Source: Ornithodoros turicata
Lineage: Eukaryota > Arthropoda > Arachnida > Ixodida > Argasidae
Direction of reading: 5' to 3'
Assembly (NCBI RefSeq): GCF_037126465.1
Contig: NW_026999298.1
Location: 372,001-436,000, forward strand
DNA: 64,000 nt
Shown here: positions 9,398 through 21,200 of the stretch, one piece after another
Position numbering within the stretch: the first letter of the stretch is position 1
Layout of the letters: each line of letters opens with the position of its first letter
Translations under genes and position numbers: made by a program
Notes under the pieces: model-generated
The model's input: only the letters and a program-made list of their open reading frames with translations
What the model was told of the DNA's origin: nothing
Databases searched by the model: none

Positions 9398-10693
9398 ATT
9401 CTTTTGCAGCCCCTTGTAGAATTCAGCATCGGAGTTTGTCAGCCCTGCCACAGTGACTTCACACCGTGGGGTCCCGTGCGACGAATTCAGGTAGCAGTGG
9501 TCCATGAGAACTACACAGGCACTGTCACTGGTGCTGTCATTTTCCTGCATGCAAAACAGTAACACCAAGGTCATAGTGGATAGCTTACCTTCTGCACAAA
9601 GAGTCAGCCCAAAACTGACTGGTATGACTTACCATGTCAATTGCCTCATCTGGAGGCCTCTCCTCATTACATTACGTCCTCTTTGTTTGACAGCCTCTTG
9701 TGACATTGGTCCCTGGAGTAGAAAGGCAGACAATAACACAACCAATTGAGTTGCATCATGTGAATGTAACATACAGTACAATTTCTTCATGGGAGACTCC
9801 CAGTATTTCTTGCTGGTAGAGGATTTCCGTGCTGTTGCCATTCTAAACATGGAAAATCAGGACCTTTAGCATAGTGGAGTCACGCGAATAATACGTATTT
9901 ATTTTATTTCTGTTTTGCATATATTCAGAAGCCACCGCACTCACAATGTAAACATCAGATCATCTGCTGATGATGGCAACATCTGCTGCCGGCATCTACG
10001 AATGGATCAATTTCTCTCCACATTCCAACTTTGGCAATGGAAGGGTTCTATGAAACAATGATGATGTTATAGGACGGTTCTACACCGAGCAGTTACAGGC
10101 AGTAAGGTGCACCGCTCACCTTTGGCTTCGTTCGCGACGTCGCAGTGTTCGCGATCTCCCACGAACCACCTGCACATACATGTGCTTGTGTGTCAGAAAA
10201 CGGCCACTAATGTGAAATTAATCAGTGTAAGATCAACACACACCTTCTTGTGCCACCACACCAGCCTGACCATGGGAACAGCGTTTTCTTCGGAGCGTTT
10301 ACCGTCGACGAAATGGATTGAACACACCCGAGATAAAGCGCTGTGTTTGAAATCCTTGCGGTATTGCACGACAGCCATCGACGGCAAAGTTCAGGGTCTT
10401 TGGGAAACCGATGCAGCTTGAACGTGTTAGAGCCGCATTGTCCCTGTGGCAGGCTGTGGTCACCGCACACTGTTTCTGCAACAATCTTCTGTTTTTTTCT
10501 GGTTGTTGTGGCACCCGAAGACGACACAATGTAGCCCCGAGGACCGAGAAATGTTGTACGGCTTCATCAACCTTTTCAGGAGCACAATAAGGGCCAAAAA
10601 GAGCCAAAAACCACTATACGTCTATGCTAGATATCCCGCCGACACAGTCCAACGCGAGGAGGAGGAGGAAGTCCTCCTCTCCTCCTGAAAAGG

Positions 10694-11166
10694 TCTATAG
10701 TTAGGGAGTGACTTTTTCCGGTTAAACCCGATTCCGCCCGGTTATTCCCCCCGAACTGACCTCCGGCCAATTCGGGTTAAACCCGATTTCCCCCCGAATT
10801 CCAGTCACTATGAAATCCTCAAATGACGTTTCCACTAAAGACGAACCAAGGTCGCCACGTGTAACACATGTAAGAATGGGTCACTTACTTTCCAAGCAAT
10901 ACACCCATGTGTGTCAACACTGTCTATGCCTTCGGGGATTCCTGCTGGAAGATCACGATCCCGCAAAAAAAAAGAAAAGAAAAGAGAGAGAGAGATTAGG
11001 AAAGGACTTAATAGACAAGAGGAGAAACAAAAACACCCGATAACACCCGAAGGCACAATTATCGCCCGATTCGCCCCCGAACTACAGATTTAAAAATAGG
11101 GCCCGATTTTTACCCCCGAATCTGAAAAAGGTATTTAACCCGAAAAAGTCACTCCCTATCTATAGT
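10694..11166. mobile_element. hAT-type MITE, 457 bp, with perfect 8-bp target duplication
   Basis: The element (10702-11158) begins TAGGGAGTGACTTTTTC and ends with its near-exact complement. The target duplication TCTATAGT (10694-10701 and 11159-11166) is perfect. The interior repeats GGGTTAAACCCG-like palindromes and has no transposase frame. TIR style and 8-bp duplication fit hAT. Confidence 0.88.
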
Positions 11167-12239
11167 CCGTGCTTGTGGAGGAGAGGAGTGCCACACAAAA
11201 GTCAAGCAGGTGAAGGAGAGGGAGAGACCTCGTTCTCTCCCACGCGCATTTCGCCTGGGTTTCCACGTGTTTCGGGGCATTTCATCCAACGCCATTTCTT
11301 CAAAAAAATAGGCGGTTTATCGAACGCCTAGTCATCGAATTTGTGACGGCCGTTTCCTTTTGTTTTGTCCGATACATTCTATTTGTTGGAGATGCGTTAG
11401 AGTTGAGTTTTATTGCTAGGCTGGTTTTCTACTGGCGTACGCTGGCTGATGTAATAATTTTTGCAACCTCTTTGCTGTACTCGTACTGTTTATAAGAAGA
11501 TTCCTCTTCCACCTCACGGTTAACGACTTCAATGGATGATGCCTAGTTTACCAACTGTTTTCTCGTTTATTATTCTGCCGATGCGCTGCCGATTTTCCGA
11601 GACCATCCATGGGGCAGTGACCGTCCGAATGCACCAAGTCTTCGCAACTCAGTCATTCGTCTTTAGTGTTGCAATGTAATTACTGTCCAGAGATTACCGA
11701 GGGAGCCCTGCTGCACCTGCACAATATGAACCATGCAGCAGACAGCTTCGGACAGCGAGCTATTTTATGGACCCAGATTGTTGCTACAAGCTTCTGTTCT
11801 GCATTCACTATATACAATAAACTAAAGCGGTGTATAATACATGCGTATGCCTTATTTGAAACATAGTAGTTTCGCGGCCCATCTCAATCACGCCAGCCTT
11901 CAGACATTAATTCATGATTATTGACTGCTCAATCTTTATGAAGTCCAGCGGCCTTTCGCCGGCTTTTTCAACTGACCCTAAGAGATTTGGGAGAAACTCA
12001 GAGCACACCCTGGAAGAAAGCTAGGATTTGTACGTTACCGACCAGAAAAGGAAAATCAGAGCACTCTTCAGAGCACTTCTTTACTCTATGACGTGCGCGT
12101 TATACACCAGAAAATACGGTATAATGATTGATATGCTTCAAGCGTTTATGTCAGCGTACAGCCACCTCAACTCCAGAGAAGCCTGTACTGCATCTATGAC
12201 ATTTCGGTTCAAAACTAAGGATAAAAGACCGCAAACAAG
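11167..12239. other. Unclassified stretch
   Basis: No gene supported. The only open stretch is a short frame at 11666-11866 that I do not recognise. It is followed by an AATAAA at 11817-11822, so a decayed last exon of some gene is possible but unproven. Confidence 0.3.
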
Positions 12240-12430
12240 CTGATACGAATTCATGGTAAACCGTACCGAGAGACACCGTCCGTCCCTGTCGCCCGTTTCT
12301 CTCTGCACCATCGGTACAAGACGTCTCGGTACAGGACATTTTGTTACGGACATTCCGGTACTACATGAACGTTTCGGGACACGGTCGTCACGGTACACGG
12401 ACTTTTTGGAACAAGGGTAGCACACAAGTT
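12240..12430. repeat. Block of ggacatt-ccggtac-like subrepeats
   Basis: Degenerate short units such as ACGGACATTCCGGTAC and CACGGTACACGGAC recur here. Similar GGACATTTCGGTG text lies at 14150-14200 and, reversed, at 16130-16230, so it probably belongs to the end of the same repeat family. Confidence 0.4.
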
Positions 12431-12639
12431 GTCTCACGGAGAATTATTTTGCGCGTCCGTCTCTTACAAAATACGAATCCGTCAGCAAAGCTACTCTTCT
12501 GGGCCGCACACCATAATGCGTTATACCATATCAGCCATACATTAATACAGTACACGCGGTGACGACAAAGTACCTATATACACCCGGTAGCAAGTTTTCG
12601 TGCCATTCTTCCCGTGCAGACATGTACAATATACTCAAA

Positions 12640-13430
12640 AATTTATTGAAGGTAGGATAATAAATACTAACGTTAGAATGTAATTAAGATAGAGTATAAA
12701 TACGAGAGACTTAAAGTAATTAAGATAGAGTATAAATACATGAGAATTAAAGTAATTAAGATAGAGTACGAAATACTTCAAAAAGTATTTAAAATACAAT
12801 TAGGATATTATTCATCCTTGAATGCAAAAAGTCACCTGTCACTAGTCAGTCAATGCGGCAAGTCCCCGCTATATGACATGAATCACCTAAACCCCGCCTA
12901 CAACGCTAGCCGCCGCTGTGTGATAGGAGTCATCTAAACACGAGTCCCAAAAAGATGACAAAGAAATACCACATAACTCCACCAAGCATATGTGCCCCAG
13001 AACAAAGCAAACTTCTAGCAACTCCCTGCTCGGCCAGGTCAGAACTCGGCGTCAACGCGTCAGCCGTCAGGGCACACATAATATAACCCTCACTGGCCAA
13101 GGATTAGTACACACGGGGCAAGATCTCTAAATGGGGACTTTCAAGAAGGGCCAATGTCCAGGTCAAGTCCGAGGGACTCAGGAAATTTCCACAGAACACG
13201 TAAGATAATGGAAAGACGAGACACAGAAAGTTTGAGAGGGAGATCCAAAATATGTAGTTAGAGTATTGAGTAGAAAATATCATTAAAAATATTTTAAATA
13301 GAGTACAAATACACAAAACAAAAAGCATTGAATAGAGTACCAAATTACCGCAAATTGTATTGCGGTATTTTTATATATTAAATTTTTAAAAATTTAAAAT
13401 ACAGTATTTTAAATACAATAATCCAAATAT
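12640..13430. repeat. AT-rich repeat region with a 36-bp tandem repeat
   Basis: Three 36-bp units starting GTAATTAAGATAGAGTA lie at 12680, 12716 and 12752. Self-complementary TATTTAAAATA-type text occurs at about 12785 and again at 13380-13425, as in AT-rich MITEs, but I cannot define target duplications. The middle (12830-13240) is not low complexity and is unclassified. Confidence 0.5.
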
Positions 13431-14055
13431 GTACAAGTCTGTTCCCGTGTCACACTGTCTCACTTCGCTGTTATCTTTGCTGTGTATACCACGTGAAACC
13501 CGTAAATTCCTCTTCCAGCGTATTCATATCAGCACGGGGCATAATTTGTAATTTATTCAGTAATATATGACAGTCACGGCATTGGCAATTCCTCAGACGT
13601 TTCTTGCCTCATATTTATTATCTCATCACGCAAGAAATGTAACGCTCAAATGCTGAAAGCTTTTATAGGGGTATTCTTGGTTAACACTCGTATACCAATC
13701 TCAATTCATTTGTGTCTATTGAAGGAATGGTAGATACATCTATAGAAAGGCAGACAAAGTAACTTAAGTGCTGCAACACAAGAATCGGAATATTACACCG
13801 CAATTAAGCGTGAAAACTGCAAACCAATAATGTTACCTCAAAATTCAAACCGCACTGCATTCAATGTGACTCAATATGAGTCCTATTTCACTGCACCAAA
13901 TAATCGAAATTCAACCCCCAACTTGAATTGCATGGTATATGCCTGCAGAATGACATCCCCGCGATGATGAGGCTTTTGGAAAAGGCAGACCCACGGACCT
14001 ACAAAATTAACAGACACACTAGACATCTCATAAGTGCCGCTTAATTCTTTATCCA
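13431..14055. other. Unclassified stretch
   Basis: No coding frame, repeat ends or regulatory motif that I can support. Confidence 0.3.
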
Positions 14056-14059
14056 TCCA

Positions 14060-14745
14060 ACCAGCTTTGTACCGATGCCGTCACCAACGACAAACTCGGG
14101 AGGCAACTTGTGCACAAACATCCGTGTACCGATATATCTGTACGGGATCCGGACATTTCGGTGGACGTGCATTCAGGTGCACGGACATTTCGGTGCAAAA
14201 ACGTTGCTGAGGGCTCCCGGAAAAAAGGCCCCGGAAATGGCTGTCATAATGTCGACATATCGTACCAAAACAAAGGGAAGAGGGCGGCTTGGCATCAAAA
14301 GTGCATGTTGTCAAGAAATTTGGTTTACATGGAGAAGAACGTGCTTTGAGTATTTTTTTGTGCGGTATTATAGATTTAAGATATAGATTATTATATTAAG
14401 ATAAGTTTTCGTGGTCTGTCGTGGCATTTAAACTTTTGGAGTTTTTTCTCTTTAAGTATTTTGAGCCCCACATTCGAGTCGGTGCTGTATACAGATATTC
14501 ATTTTTTATTTCCTTTTTCGAGAGTAGAAGAAGAATTGCTTTGTTTTATAGTGACTATTATCTCGAAGTGGACATCTTCAAGGTACGGATATTATGCTCG
14601 ATCAAACAGCTTTCGACCAAACGACGTTCGATCAAATGTCCAGGAACCACAATTTGAATTCCATCTGTTGAGGTTACATCTTTGGTTAAAGCATTTGATT
14701 AGACGTTATTCCCCTTGTATATATACCAACCATATATAATATTAC
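14060..14745 (+). repeat. Left member of a diverged inverted pair
   Basis: Matches the reverse complement of 15598-16260 over some 0.6 kb with many substitutions. Shared anchors include GTCGACATATCGTA, AATTTGGTTTACAT, GTCTGTCGTGGCATTTAAAC and ACAGATATTCATTTTTTATT. This copy has an extra stretch of about 50 bp near 14598-14650. Family unknown; a foldback element or an inverted segmental copy are both possible. Confidence 0.65.
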
Positions 14746-15099
14746 CGTGGTGCCCCTCCGAAAGCTGTTAGACTCGCTAGCCATAAAACTGGTCGCCTTT
14801 TCAACAGTAAAAGCAGTGCTTTCAGGGGTTATGCACTTATGCTTCATAGGTAAGTCGAAGAGGCGGTTGTGGAAAGTATTGCTAAAGTAAGATGCGATAG
14901 CAATAAATCTAATTTTAAGAATTAACAATTTCTGATCGATTATTAGCATAGTCCATCACAATTAATCACTCTCAGGATGGCCATAAGGCGATAAAACCGC
15001 TTATTTCATGCTGAAGACTTTGTTTCGTTTATGCAAACTTGAACGGCCACGGGAAGGTGCAGAGTTTTTTTTTCCAAGCGGTAACACAGGAACTGCTAT

Positions 15100-15486
15100 A
15101 TTCTGTGAAAGCCAATCTGTTCAATTCGGCCTCACCGTCATTGTCATAAGCCAGCAGTGGCGCCGCTACATGCTTATAAGCACGCGCCACGTGCTGTTCT
15201 GAGTTCTTTCATCGTACGACGTTCATCATCATACGTCGTTAGTCTGTTGGATCCTCGCTTTAGCTCATTCGGCCCTTCATCACCCCAATTGCTAGGTATA
15301 TCTTTCCTGCCATTTATTCATTGTATGTATCATACCAGAGTGCTAGTAAACTGTCTGTGTGTTATCCAAATGCCGTATTCCTGAATCTTATTTTGAGTTT
15401 GGCAGATAGCCAGGGACATCGGGTCCATCACCAGCGTTAACACCTTCCTTCACCCCTTTCCCTTGGTCTATCTTGCCTCACAATTC
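15100..15486 (+). mobile_element. Solo LTR of the Gypsy-C family
   Basis: A complete 379-bp LTR (15104-15482) starting TGTGAAAGCC and ending TCACA, nearly the same as the Gypsy-C 5' LTR (35448-35826). It is flanked by the 4-bp duplication ATTC (15100-15103, 15483-15486). No internal region follows, so it was left by LTR-LTR recombination. A TATAA (near 15174) sits at the same place as in the Gypsy-C LTR. Confidence 0.9.
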
Positions 15487-15495
15487 CCTTCTGAA

Positions 15496-15595
15496 NNNNN
15501 NNNNNNNNNNNNNNNNNNNNNNNNNNNNNNNNNNNNNNNNNNNNNNNNNNNNNNNNNNNNNNNNNNNNNNNNNNNNNNNNNNNNNNNNNNNNNNN
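15496..15595. other. Assembly gap (100 Ns)
   Basis: Exactly 100 undetermined bases, the usual placeholder for a gap of unknown length. It lies only 10 bases after the solo LTR and at the inner edge of the inverted pair. Confidence 1.
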
Positions 15596-15597
15596 AC

Positions 15598-16290
15598 CGG
15601 GACATGGTAACTTGGTAACTTTTTGGAATACAAGGGAAATAACGTCGAATCAAATGCTTCCACCAAAGATGTAACCGGTGCATCCTCAACAAATGGAATT
15701 CAACTTGTATAATATCCGTACCTTGAAGATACCCTCTTCGAGATAAGTCTCACTACAAAATTACAAAGCAATTCTTCATCTACACTGAAAAACAAATAAA
15801 AAATGAATATCTGTACAGCTCCGACTACAATGTGTGGCTCAAAATACGTCAAGAAGAAAATGCCCCAAAAGTTTAAATGCCACGACAGACCAGGAACACA
15901 TGCAGATCATGTCATGCAGTCTATAACAGTACACAAATAATACATAAAGCACGTCCCTCTCTATGTAAACCAAATTTCCTGACAACACTACTTTTGGTGC
16001 CAGGCCGCCTCTTCCTTTTGTTTTATTACGATATGTCGACACCGTGACATCCATTCCTATTGATTAGCCTTGACTATTCTATGACTATTCTTCCCGGAAC
16101 CCACGTTGCAGTGATCCCCGTCGCTGTAATGCTTTGCGCCGAAATGTGCGTGCAGTGAAATGTCCATGTAGTGAAATGTCCTAGACCTGTCTGTAAGTGC
16201 CCTGTACCAAAAGTTCGAAATGTCCGGCAACCGCTTGTATGCTTGCTTGCTCATGGTACACCTGAACTGCGGCAAGGTCCTCGAGATGTC
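15598..16290 (-). repeat. Right member of the diverged inverted pair
   Basis: Reverse-complement counterpart of 14060-14745, with the GAAATGTCC-type subrepeats at its outer end (16130-16230), which mirror GGACATTTCGG at 14150-14200. Confidence 0.65.
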
Positions 16291-17088
16291 TTAAAGAAAA
16301 AAAGAAAGAAACGAAAAAGAAAAGTGCAGCATGGCAGTCTAAAGGATGAACCGCATGTCACGAAAAGCTGTCCGAAAACTGGCCGAACCGAAATCGGGAC
16401 TGAACTTTTTTTCTGTGCATCACTGCATGCTACCGAAATGCACCCCGAATTTCGGCCGAAGACTTCTGGCCTTGGGAAACATTGCATTTCAGCCATCTAG
16501 GTCAAATGATATTAAGTGCCGAAGTTGATTATATTGACCATTTAGCCATTTCGCGTGTCGTTTTGAGATCGATTTTGTCAAACGGGACCTCTCAGGGTGC
16601 AGCAGGGGAACAAGGTATGGGGTTCAAACCCCGTGATCTTACTTTCAGATAGAGTACATATTGCAAAATCACCTTAGGACATCTTTAATATTATTGTTAT
16701 ATCAAATGATATCAAGTCCCGAAGTTGATGAAATTGTCCTCTTGGCCGTTTCGTGTCGTTTTGCAAGCAATTTTGTCAGACGGGACCTCTCAGGGTGCAA
16801 CAGGGGAACAAGGTACGGGGTTCAAACCTCGTAATCTTACTTTCAGATATACATATTACAAAATCACCTTAGCACTTAATATTATTGTTATATCAAATGA
16901 TTTTAAGTCCCGAAGTTGATTATATTGACCATTTGGCCATTTCGCGTGTCGTTTTGCGATCGATTTTGTCAAACGGGACCTCTCAGGGTGAAGCAGGGGA
17001 ACAAGGTACGGGGTTCGAACCCCGTGATCTTACTTTCAGATAGAGTACATATTACAAAATCACCTTAGGACATCTTTAATATTATTGT

Positions 17089-17889
17089 TATATCAAATGA
17101 TATTAAGTCTCGAAGTTGATGAAATTCACCATTTGGCCATTTCGTGTGGCGTTTTGCAAGCGATTTTGTAAAACGGGATCTCTCAGGGTGCAACAGCAGA
17201 ACAAGATACGGAGTTGAAACCCCGTGATCTTACTTTCAGATAGAGTACATATTACAAAATCACCTTAGGACATCTTTAATATTATTGTTATATCAAATGA
17301 TATTAAGTCTCGAAGTTGATGAAATTCACCATTTGGCCATTTCGTGTGGCGTTTTGCAAGCGATTTTGTAAAACGGGATCTCTCAGGGTGCAACAGCAGA
17401 ACAAGGTACGGAGTTGAAACCCCGTGATCTTACTTTCAGATAGAGTACATATTACAAAATCACCTTAGGACATCTTTAATATTATTGTTATATCAAATGA
17501 TATTAAGTCTCGAAGTTGATGAAATTCACCATTTGGCCATTTCGTGTGGCGTTTTGCAAGCGATTTTGTAAAACGGGATCTCTCAGGGTGCAACAGCAGA
17601 ACAAGGTACGGAGTTGAAACCCCGTGATCTTACTTTCAGATAGAGTACATATTACAAAATCACCTTAGGACATCTTTAATATTATTGTTATATCAAATGA
17701 TATTAAGTCTCGAAGTTGATGAAATTCACCATTTGGCCATTTCGTGTGGCGTTTTGCAAGCGATTTTGTAAAACGGGATCTCTCAGGGTGCAACAGCAGA
17801 ACAAGGTACGGAGTTGAAACCCCGTGATCTTACTTTCAGATAGAGTACATATTACAAAATCACCTTAGGACATCTTTAATATTATTGTT
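17089..17889 (+). repeat. Homogeneous block of type-B monomers, left
   Basis: Four consecutive 200-bp units that are the same apart from single bases, carrying the GGTACGGAGTTGAAACC variant. A local recent expansion. Confidence 0.85.
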
Positions 17890-20033
17890 ATATCAAATGA
17901 TGTCAAGTCCCAAAGTTGATTATATTGACCATTTGGCCATTTCGTGTGGCGTTTTGCAAGCGATTTTGTAAAACGGGACCTCTCAGGGTGCAACAGCAGA
18001 ACAAGGTACGGGGTTGAAACCCCGTGATCTTACTTTCAGATATACATATTACAAAGTCACTTTAGGACATCTTTAATATTATTGTTATATCAAATGATAT
18101 TAAGTCCCGAAGTTGATTATATTGACCATTTGGCCATTTCGCGTGTCGTTTTGCGATCGATTTTGTCAAACGGGACCTCTCAGGGTGAAGCAGGGGAACA
18201 AGGTACGGGGTTCAAACCCCGTGATCTTACTTTCAGATAGAGTACATATTACAAAATCACCTTAGGACATCTTTAATATTATTGTTATATCAAATGATAT
18301 CAAGTCCCGAAGTTGATGAAATTGTCCTCTTGGCCGTTTCGTGTCGTTTTGCAAGCAATTTTGTCAGACGGGACCTCTCAGGGTGAAGCAGGGGAACAAG
18401 GTACGGGGTTGAAACCCCGTGATCTTACTTTCAGATATACATACTACAAAGTCACTTTAGGACATCTTTAATATTATTGTTATATCAAATGATATTAAGT
18501 CCCGAAGTTGATTATATTGACCATTTGGCCATTTCGCGTGTCGTTTTGCGATCGATTTTGTCAAACGGGACCTCTCAGGGTGAAGCAGGGGAACAAGATA
18601 CGGGGTTCAAACCCCGTGATCTTACTTTCAGATAGAGTACATATTACAAAATCACCTTAGGACATCTTTAATATTATTGTTATATCAAATGATATTAAGT
18701 CTCGAAGTTGATGAAATTCACCATTTGGCCATTTCGTGTGGCGTTTTGCAAGCGATTTTGTAAAACGGGATCTCTCAGGGTGCAACAGCAGAACAAGGTA
18801 CGGAGTTGAAACCCCGTGATCTTACTTTCAGATAGAGTACATATTACAAAATCACCTTAGGACATCTTTAATATTATTGTTATATCAAATGATGTCAAGT
18901 CCCAAAGTTGATTATATTGACCATTTGGCCATTTCGTGTGGCGTTTTGCAAGCGATTTTGTAAAACGGGACCTCTCAGGGTGCAACAGCAGAACAAGGTA
19001 CGGGGTTGAAACCCCGTGATCTTACTTTCAGATATACATATTACAAAGTCACTTTAGGACATCTTTAATATTATTGTTATATCAAATGATATTAAGTCCC
19101 GAAGTTGATTATATTGACCATTTGGCCATTTCGCGTGTCGTTTTGCGATCGATTTTGTCAAACGGGACCTCTCAGGGTGAAGCAGGGGAACAAGGTACGG
19201 GGTTCAAACCCCGTGATCTTACTTTCAGATAGAGTACATATTACAAAATCACCTTAGGACATCTTTAATATTATTGTTATATCAAATGATATCAAGTCCC
19301 GAAGTTGATGAAATTGTCCTCTTGGCCGTTTCGTGTCGTTTTGCAAGCAATTTTGTCAGACGGGACCTCTCAGGGTGAAGCAGGGGAACAAGGTACGGGG
19401 TTGAAACCCCGTGATCTTACTTTCAGATATACATACTACAAAGTCACTTTAGGACATCTTTAATATTATTGTTATATCAAATGATATTAAGTCCCGAAGT
19501 TGATTATATTGACCATTTGGCCATTTCGCGTGTCGTTTTGCGATCGATTTTGTCAAACGGGACCTCTCAGGGTGAAGCAGGGGAACAAGATACGGGGTTC
19601 AAACCCCGTGATCTTACTTTCAGATAGAGTACATATTACAAAATCACCTTAGGACATCTTTAATATTATTGTTATATCAAATGATATTAAGTCTCGAAGT
19701 TGATGAAATTCACCATTTGGCCATTTCGTGTGGCGTTTCGCAAGCGATTTTGTAAAACGGGACCTCTCAGGGTGCAACAGCAGAACAAGGTACGGGGTTG
19801 AAACCTCGTGATCTTACTTTCAGATAGAGTACATATTACAAAGTCACCTTAGGACATCTTTAATATTATTGTTATATCAAATGATATTAAGTCCCGAAGT
19901 TGATTATATTGACCATTTGGCCATTTCGCGTGTCGTTTTGCGATCGATTTTGTCAAACGGGACCTCTCAGGGTGAAGCAGGGGAACAAGGTACGGGGTTC
20001 AAACCCCGTGATCTTACTTTCAGATAGAGTACA

Positions 20034-20220
20034 TACAGTCAAACTCCTTTACAATGAAACTGAGGGGACAGCAAAAAAAAAATCGCAGTAAAGGTATTTT
20101 CGTTAAAAAGGATGTCTATTATTGGACCTATAGGCTCCACGGGACCGCAAAAAAAAAAAAAAAATTGCTGTAGTGGTATTTTCGTTAAAAATGTGTTCGT
20201 TATAAAGGAGTTTGACTGTA
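20034..20220 (+). mobile_element. TA-flanked MITE in satellite 1, copy 1
   Basis: Element 20036-20218 begins CAGTCAAACTCCTTTA and ends TAAAGGAGTTTGACTG, with TA on both sides, the target of Tc1/mariner-pogo elements. Two A runs lie inside. It interrupts a type-A monomer in the spacer after the B-box. Confidence 0.88.
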
Positions 20221-21139
20221 TTACAAAATGACCTTAGGACATCTTTAATATTATTGTTATATCAAATGATGTCAAGTCCCAAAGTTGATTATATTGACCA
20301 TTTGGCCATTTCGTGTGGCGTTTTGCAAGCGATTTTGTAAAACGGGACCTCTCAGGGTGCAACAGCAGAACAAGGTACGGGGTTGAAACCCCGTGATCTT
20401 ACTTTCAGATATACATATTACAAAGTCACCTTAGGACATCTTTAATATTATTGTTATATCAAATGATATTAAGTCCCGAAGTTGATTATATTGACCATTT
20501 GGCCATTTCGCGTGTCGTTTTGCGATCGATTTTGTCAAACGGGACCTCTCAGGGTGAAGCAGGGGAACAAGGTACAGGGTTCAAACCCCGTGATCTTACT
20601 TTCAGATAGAGTACATATTACAAAATCACCTTAGGACATCTTTAATATTATTGTTATATCAAATGATATTAAGTCTCGAAGTTGATGAAATTCACCATTT
20701 GGCTATTTCGTGTGGCGTTTTGCAATCGATTTTGTAAAACGGGACCTCTCAGGGTGCAACAGCAGAACAAGGTACGGGGTTGAAACCCCGTGATCTTACT
20801 TTCAGATATACATATTACAAAGTCACCTGAGGACATCTTTAATATTATTGTTATATCAAATGATATTAAGTCCCGAAGTTGATTATATTGACCATTTAGC
20901 CATTTCGCGTGTCGTTTTGCGATCGATTTTGTCAAACGGGACCTCTCAGGGTGCAGCAGGGGAACAAGGTACGGGGTTCAAACCCCGTGATCTCACTTTC
21001 AGATAGAGTACATATTACAAAATCACCTTAGGACATCTTTAATATTATTGTTATATCCAATGATATTAAGTCTCGAAGTTGATGAAATTCACCATTTGGC
21101 CATTTCGTGTGGCGTTTTGCAAGCGATTTTGTAAAACGG

Positions 21140-21200
21140 GACCTCTCAGGGTGCAGAGCAAGCAGGGTGCAGAGCAAGCTCAGGGTGCAGCAGAACAAGG
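21140..21200 (+). repeat. Expanded monomer with GCAGAGCAAG-type internal repeat
   Basis: Type-B monomer in which the CAGGGTGCAG segment is multiplied (GTGCAGAGCAAGCAGGGTGC and on). The same expansion recurs near 23349, 26547 and 30329, a tag for higher-order copies. Confidence 0.85.

Larger units (their letters stand above)
8936..9408 (-). mobile_element. SINE with foldback 5' end, 11-bp target duplication, inside the transposase gene
   Basis: A 451-bp insertion (8947-9397) is flanked by the perfect direct repeat ATTCTTTTGCA (8936-8946, 9398-9408). On the - strand the 3' part (9200 to 8947) is a tRNA-like repeat ending GACTTTCATCTTTCATCGT. The 5' part is a perfect 78-bp inverted repeat around a 41-bp spacer that copies the SINE tail in reverse. 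Outside the insertion the transposase frame can be followed on both sides (EFYKGLQ before, LLGLIKAFEKYHARFF after), so the empty site is clear. Confidence 0.88.
8020..10530 (-). pseudogene. THAP + DDE transposase gene of an ISL2EU/IS4EU-type transposon (broken)
   Basis: Read on the - strand. A THAP zinc finger lies at about 10420-10270 (FKLHRFPKDPELCRRWL, then after a 1-base shift SRVCSIHFVDGKRSEENAVP). A possible exon at 9850-9630 ends at a GTAAGT donor. A further exon starts at 9557 after TTTTGCATGCAG. The catalytic DDE_Tnp_4 region follows: EQVLLCLMRLRLELFYGDLARRF and ILECTEVMLQRP (8875-8558), APNGYIMFV / [15 protein letters not shown] / [10 protein letters not shown] (about 8545-8415), and RIHVQRAINRLK...CAGLCNLKPVL (8226-8020). 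Breaks: a TAG after HARFF near 8893, a TGA at 8513-8511, frame changes near 8558 and 8400, and a 451-bp insertion (8947-9397). THAP binds the element ends and DDE cuts and joins DNA. The convergent SWIM/YqaJ gene matches the two-gene layout I recall for autonomous ISL2EU elements. Confidence 0.85.
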
